From: Salinibacterium sp.
GTDB taxonomy: Bacteria > Actinomycetota > Actinomycetes > Actinomycetales > Microbacteriaceae
Assembly (NCBI GenBank): GCA_015234465.1
Contig: JADGNA010000008.1
Coordinates: 434,001 to 498,000 of the forward strand
Direction: 5' to 3'
DNA length: 64,000 nt
Shown here: positions 60,841-64,000 of the stretch, piece after piece
How positions within the stretch are numbered: position 1 is the stretch's first letter
How the letters are laid out: each line of letters begins with the position of its first letter
Notes under the pieces: model-generated
Told to the model about the DNA's origin: nothing
Database searches by the model: none
The model's input: the letters and a program-made list of their open reading frames with translations, nothing else
Translations under genes and position numbers: made by a program

Positions 60841-61288
60841 CGCGCACTCGCTGCTGCATGCCCGAGCTCATAAGCGTGGCGATGATGGCGGCCCACGCGA
60901 AGGCGGCGAGCGCCGACAGCGCGATCCACCAGTGCAGGCCGGCCGCAGCGAGCCCGAATGACACGCTCAGGCACACGAGGATCCCGAGCAGACCGCCCAC
61001 GCCGAGGAACCATCCACGCGCACCGAGTCCGGATGCCTTCACGCCGGTCGCGCGGTAGTAGGTAGCGCACAGGGCAATGCTCGCGACGACAGCACCGACG
61101 AACACGAAGTCGCGCCCGCCATCGTTCGGGATGCTCGGCATCGCAGCGTACAGCGCTGCGATCGTTCCGAAGGCTGGGGCGAACCATCGCGGGGCGCGCA
61201 TCCGCTCGGAGAGCTTGGCGCGGTCGGCGCTCAGTTCGCGGAGCACCTGGTCGGCGTCGGCGCCATTCGCGTGAAGGTTGTTTTCCAT
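60830..61288 (-). CDS. Small membrane protein partnered with the winged-helix regulator
   Basis: 152 residues from ATG 61288 (MENNLHANGADADQVLRELSADRAKLSERMRAPRWF). A charged N-terminal helix of about 40 residues is followed by four hydrophobic helices (about 37-50, 60-78, 92-112, 117-135). This architecture, co-encoded with an HTH_27 regulator, is common in actinobacteria; its function is unknown. The start is 7 nt after a -10 hexamer, so translation is probably leaderless. An upstream in-frame ATG at 61339 would place the operator within the gene and is rejected. Confidence 0.82.
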   Translation of the reverse strand: MENNLHANGADADQVLRELSADRAKLSERMRAPRWFAPAFGTIAALYAAMPSIPNDGGRDFVFVGAVVASIALCATYYRATGVKASGLGARGWFLGVGGLLGILVCLSVSFGLAAAGLHWWIALSALAAFAWAAIIATLMSSGMQQRVRDVR

Positions 61289-61291
61289 ATC

Positions 61292-61314
61292 GGAAAGTCT
61301 ATGCATCACTTTCC
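61292..61314. promoter_or_regulatory. Perfect 7-9-7 operator overlapping the promoter of the membrane protein/regulator operon
   Basis: GGAAAGT (61292-61298) and ACTTTCC (61308-61314) are perfect inverted repeats with a 9-bp spacer. On the minus strand TAGACT (61296-61301) and TTGCCG (61319-61324) form a -10/-35 pair with 17-bp spacing, so the palindrome covers the -10. The start codon at 61288 lies 7 nt beyond the -10. Confidence 0.6.
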
Positions 61315-61345
61315 GTGACGGCAAGTCATCGCGGGGCACCGCAGC

Positions 61346-62068
61346 TCAGAGAAGGGAACGAAGGTACCCGGCGTCGCGCTCATACTCCTCCGCCTCGTCC
61401 CGCAGGTGCGGCCTGCCGAGTTCCTCGGCCTTCTCCCGCGAGAACTGAGCAAGGTCGTGGAGTCGGATGGTCGCAACGCGCAGCACGTCAGCCCACGTGG
61501 CATCCGTGCCGTAGGCATCAAGGATCGCCTGCACGCGTCGGGGTGCCTCATCCATGCCCGGCGCACCCTCGGGGGTCTCGGCCGTGAGGGGCACCGCCCG
61601 AGTGGCGAAGTACGCGATATCCCAGAGCCGCGGACCAGGGGAGCACATGTCGAAGTCGATGGCGCCAACGATCACGCCGTCACGGAAGGCCAGGTTGTGG
61701 GGCGAGAAGTCGTTGTGGCAGATGACCTCCGCGGGAACCTTGGCCGGGGACTGCCACACCGCCCCATCGACTGCGAAACCGATGCTCGCGTCGTGCAGCT
61801 GGCGCAGCATCCGGCCGCCCTGCACGAGCACCGACTCAGCCCAGACCCACGCGGGTAGCGGATAGACCGGCACAGTGCCGTCGATGAAGCTGAGACGCTC
61901 GCGCTCTCCCTCGATGCCGAGCGGGTGCGGCGCCCAGTCGACGCCTGCGATGGTGAGGTAGTCGAGGTAGCGGTGCACCGTGGGGGTCCACGGTCCGGCC
62001 TGGCGCAGCACGGTATCGCCCTCGCGGGTGACGTCGTTCATGTTGCCGCCGACCAGCATGCCGTCCAT
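61346..62068 (-). CDS. Aminoglycoside phosphotransferase-family kinase
   Basis: 240 residues of the APH/choline-kinase fold. The catalytic loop is EVICHNDFSPHNLAFRDG (Asp base) and the metal-binding Asp follows in GAIDFDMCSPGPRLWDIAY. The N-terminal ATP-binding lobe is short, VHRYLDYLTIAGVDWAPHPLG leading into the core. It phosphorylates a small molecule; resistance to a drug should not be assumed. TAGCCT is 6 nt upstream of the ATG, another leaderless candidate. Convergent to nothing; upstream of the membrane-protein operon on the same strand. Confidence 0.9.
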   Translation of the reverse strand: MDGMLVGGNMNDVTREGDTVLRQAGPWTPTVHRYLDYLTIAGVDWAPHPLGIEGERERLSFIDGTVPVYPLPAWVWAESVLVQGGRMLRQLHDASIGFAVDGAVWQSPAKVPAEVICHNDFSPHNLAFRDGVIVGAIDFDMCSPGPRLWDIAYFATRAVPLTAETPEGAPGMDEAPRRVQAILDAYGTDATWADVLRVATIRLHDLAQFSREKAEELGRPHLRDEAEEYERDAGYLRSLL

Positions 62069-62085
62069 GCGGTCAGGCTAGCGGC

Positions 62086-62940
62086 TCAGCGTAGGTAGGC
62101 ATCCACCATCAGCGGCCCACGGATGTCGCGGAGCCGCTCGATCAGGCGGTCGATGCCCTTGCCCGTCACCGACGACATCTGCAGGTCGAAGGGGCCGATC
62201 GGCTGCAATTTGCCGGTGCGGATCCGCACGACCTCCCAGCCGGCCGAGCGCATCGCCCGGTCTTTGCGGCGGTCGGCCTGCTCCTTCTTGCCGACGTGCT
62301 CAAGGCCGTGTCGCCCTGTGCTGTCGTACTCGATCGCGATGCGGAGTTCCGGCAGCAGGATGTCGGGCCACACCTCCGTGTGCTGGAAGAAGGGTCGGGC
62401 GACCTTGACCGCGTTCAGCTCGTTCGTCAGGTCGAGGCGCTCGAAGAGGTCGGCGCGCAGTTGCGCCTCGACCGAGGAGGCCGGTGTGGGCGCGCACTGG
62501 CTGAGGAAGGCCTCCCCCGTTGGAAGCTGCGGCGTCTTCAGGCAGATCGGCGGCGCGGGCTTCCGCGGCTTCGCGCGGCTCGCGACCGGCACGCCGGCCT
62601 GCACGGGCCGGGGTTTCGCCATCGCGAGGCACTCGGGGCACCACACCGAGCGGCGCCGCTCACGGCCAGGACGCTCGCGTTGCTCGGTCGGGGTCGCGAC
62701 GAAGTAGTGACCGATTTCGCACTGCCACGTGAGATAGACGTCGGCGGCGGGCGGCACCTGCGTCAGCGTGATGCCGGCGTTGAACTCGGGGTGGTACTGC
62801 CGAACGAGCACGGGATAGTGTGCCCACGCCTCGCGGTAGGTGCCGACCGGGTAGGGCACCTCGCTTCCGCGTGAGAACTGACGGCGCGCCCACCAGTCCT
62901 CGATCCTCTCCGGCATGGCGGCAACCGTAGCGGCGGCCAC
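62086..62940 (-). CDS. Zinc-ribbon protein with restriction-endonuclease-like C-terminal domain
   Basis: About 284 residues. The central part (about 70-108) holds a probable zinc ribbon of the WQCEIGHYFVATPTEQRER...VWCPECL form, the DUF4379-type treble clef. The C-terminal region (about 195-265) reads WPDILLPELRIAIEYDSTGRHG, then ADRRKDRAMRSAGWEVVRIRTG. This is the pattern of the PD-(D/E)XK/Vsr-like nuclease fold (DUF559 group), with E-x-D and a following basic-acidic helix. It may cleave or bind DNA. The GTG at 62940 is chosen because GAAGGA lies 6 nt upstream; ATG at 62946 has essentially no spacing. Confidence 0.72.
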   Translation of the reverse strand: MAAATVAAMPERIEDWWARRQFSRGSEVPYPVGTYREAWAHYPVLVRQYHPEFNAGITLTQVPPAADVYLTWQCEIGHYFVATPTEQRERPGRERRRSVWCPECLAMAKPRPVQAGVPVASRAKPRKPAPPICLKTPQLPTGEAFLSQCAPTPASSVEAQLRADLFERLDLTNELNAVKVARPFFQHTEVWPDILLPELRIAIEYDSTGRHGLEHVGKKEQADRRKDRAMRSAGWEVVRIRTGKLQPIGPFDLQMSSVTGKGIDRLIERLRDIRGPLMVDAYLR

Positions 62941-62964
62941 CGACATTCCTTCCCGCCCCTGGGG

Positions 62965-63891
62965 CTAACGCTGGAAGGCCGCCCGCAGCGCCCTGGCCTG
63001 CGCCCGCCAGAACTCCTTCGCCACCTCGGTGCGCTTGAAGAGCCCGTTGAAGCCGTGGAACGCGCCGTGCACCACGAGCATCTCGGTCGGCACGCCCGCG
63101 TCGGCGAGCCGCTGCGCGTAGTCGAGGTCCTCATCGTGGAACAGGTCGAGCGTGCCCACTCCGATCCACGTCGGCGGCAGCCCGCTGAGATCCGCGCGTC
63201 GCGTGGGAGCCGCATACTCAGATGTTTCGGGCCCGCCCGGCTCGTGACCCAGGTACGACTTCCATCCGTAGCGGTTGCTGCCCGGCGACCACACGCGCAC
63301 GTTTCTCGTGTCGAGGTCATCGCGCAGCACCGTGCGGTCGTCAAGCATGGGGTAGACGAGCAGTTGGAACGCCGGCGTCACCTCGGCACGATCGTGCGCG
63401 AGAAGCACGAGGCCTGCCGCCAGGCCCCCGCCCGCACTCACCCCGCCCACGGCGATGCGAGTCGCGTCGATGCCGCGGTCGTCGGCGTTGGCGAAGAGCC
63501 ATTTCAGTGCGGCATACGCGTCTTCGAGGGCGGCCGGCGCCGGATGCTCGGGGCCCAGCCGGTACGTGACCGCGGCGACCGTGATGCCGAGGTTGCGCAC
63601 GAACGCGATATTCGTGCGCTCGTCCTGGATCGGGCTACCGATGATGAAGCCGCCGCCGTGGATCCACAGCAGCGCGGGCATGGGCGCGCCGGACTCGCGC
63701 GGACGGTAGAGGCGCACCGAGACATCCGGTGCCCCCTCAGGGCCGGGCACTGTCACGTCTTCGACGATCACGTCATCGGGGATGCGCCCCGACTTCTGTT
63801 CGCCGCGATTGGCGAGGCGCGCCAGGCGCGGCCCCCACGTGAAATTCGGTATGAACCGTGCCGCCGCCACCTCTGGATGGAACGCGCTCAT
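62965..63891 (-). CDS. Alpha/beta hydrolase, hormone-sensitive lipase-type esterase
   Basis: 308 residues of the HSL (GDXG) family. The oxyanion-hole motif ALLWIHGGGFIIGSP, the nucleophile elbow IAVGGVSAGGGLAAGL with catalytic Ser, Asp in WIGVGTLDLFHDEDLDYA and His in VVHGAFHGFNG are clear. It hydrolyses short- to medium-chain esters. The ATG at 63891 is preceded by GGGGGAG. It ends 24 nt before the zinc-ribbon gene on the same strand and is divergent from a gene starting at 63983. Confidence 0.94.
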   Translation of the reverse strand: MSAFHPEVAAARFIPNFTWGPRLARLANRGEQKSGRIPDDVIVEDVTVPGPEGAPDVSVRLYRPRESGAPMPALLWIHGGGFIIGSPIQDERTNIAFVRNLGITVAAVTYRLGPEHPAPAALEDAYAALKWLFANADDRGIDATRIAVGGVSAGGGLAAGLVLLAHDRAEVTPAFQLLVYPMLDDRTVLRDDLDTRNVRVWSPGSNRYGWKSYLGHEPGGPETSEYAAPTRRADLSGLPPTWIGVGTLDLFHDEDLDYAQRLADAGVPTEMLVVHGAFHGFNGLFKRTEVAKEFWRAQARALRAAFQR

Positions 63892-63982
63892 CTACTCCCC
63901 CGCATCGTCAGTCTCTTCACGTTATCGGGCGCAACCGACCAGCCTGACGCCGGTAGCGACAATCCGGTGACACACTCTCGGC

Positions 63983-64000
63983 ATGACGACGCGCTATGCC
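63983..64000 (+). CDS. Start of a gene leaving the window (undetermined)
   Basis: An ATG at 63983 opens a frame beginning MTTRYA that reaches the right edge. It is divergent from the HSL-type esterase across a 91-bp gap. Six codons are too few to identify a product or even to be sure it is a gene. Confidence 0.3.

Noticed and set aside
61346-62068. Aminoglycoside resistance gene
   Set aside because: Only the general APH fold is present; many family members are ordinary small-molecule kinases and no resistance context exists.

Overview
The window is chromosomal DNA of a high-GC actinobacterium, most likely of the family Microbacteriaceae (Microbacterium, Leifsonia or Salinibacterium type). 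This is inferred from very high GC3, mycothiol-type redox proteins (a mycoredoxin and an Xi-class GST), an actinobacterial RecQ carrying a C-terminal PRTase-like domain, a DUF2510 protein, a Stealth protein, and protein families typical of that group. Gene order is dense, with many start/stop overlaps. I see no rRNA, tRNA, CRISPR, phage or insertion sequence.

Layout. (1) 1-7450, minus strand: a catabolic island with a GntR/FCD regulator, a Cache-domain protein, an aldehyde dehydrogenase, a class-III aminotransferase and a polar amino-acid ABC transporter; its substrate is not identifiable here. (2) 7463-12783: M18 aminopeptidase, a DUF1330 protein, and a three-gene unit of succinate-semialdehyde-type dehydrogenase, RraA-like protein and FAD-linked oxidase. 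(3) 12914-20610: a membrane PAS-GGDEF protein, RecQ-PRTase, an unknown protein, a TetR regulator and a carboxylesterase. (4) 20655-26836: flavin reductase, PadR regulator, ribokinase, LLM flavin monooxygenase and a NitT/THI5-type ABC transporter. This combination matches the riboflavin-degrading rca cluster known from Microbacterium and is the most interesting system in the window. (5) 26965-36705: thiolase, peroxidase, small regulators, mycoredoxin and hydroquinone-reductase-like GST, prolyl oligopeptidase, a gene whose first codons are made of 21-bp repeats, and an orphan DarT-like ADP-ribosyltransferase. (6) 36793-47662: endonuclease/exonuclease/phosphatase protein, nitroreductase, tandem MarR paralogues, a DnaJ-NERD protein, DUF2207 protein, a lipoprotein, a cyclic-nucleotide-type phosphoesterase and a Stealth phosphotransferase. 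(7) 47675-54575: IclR regulator with PobA, FadH-type reductase, a cysteine-free HesB/IscA relative and a GAF-GGDEF-EAL protein. (8) 54655-64000: FadE-type acyl-CoA dehydrogenase, Ppx/GppA, an SDR-carboxylesterase fusion, a small membrane protein with its winged-helix regulator, a phosphotransferase, a zinc-ribbon/nuclease-like protein and an HSL-family hydrolase.

Two kinds of structure lie outside the genes. First, there are dispersed intergenic inverted-repeat families: a 68-bp palindrome in two copies, a GAGTTGCCCA hairpin at two sites, and 21-bp CTCCTGAATT units arranged in arrays. Second, the heptamer CGGATGC/GCATCCG recurs through coding sequence in every frame and forces otherwise rare codons. 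Many genes also have a TANNNT hexamer 6-7 nt before the start codon, which suggests leaderless transcripts.
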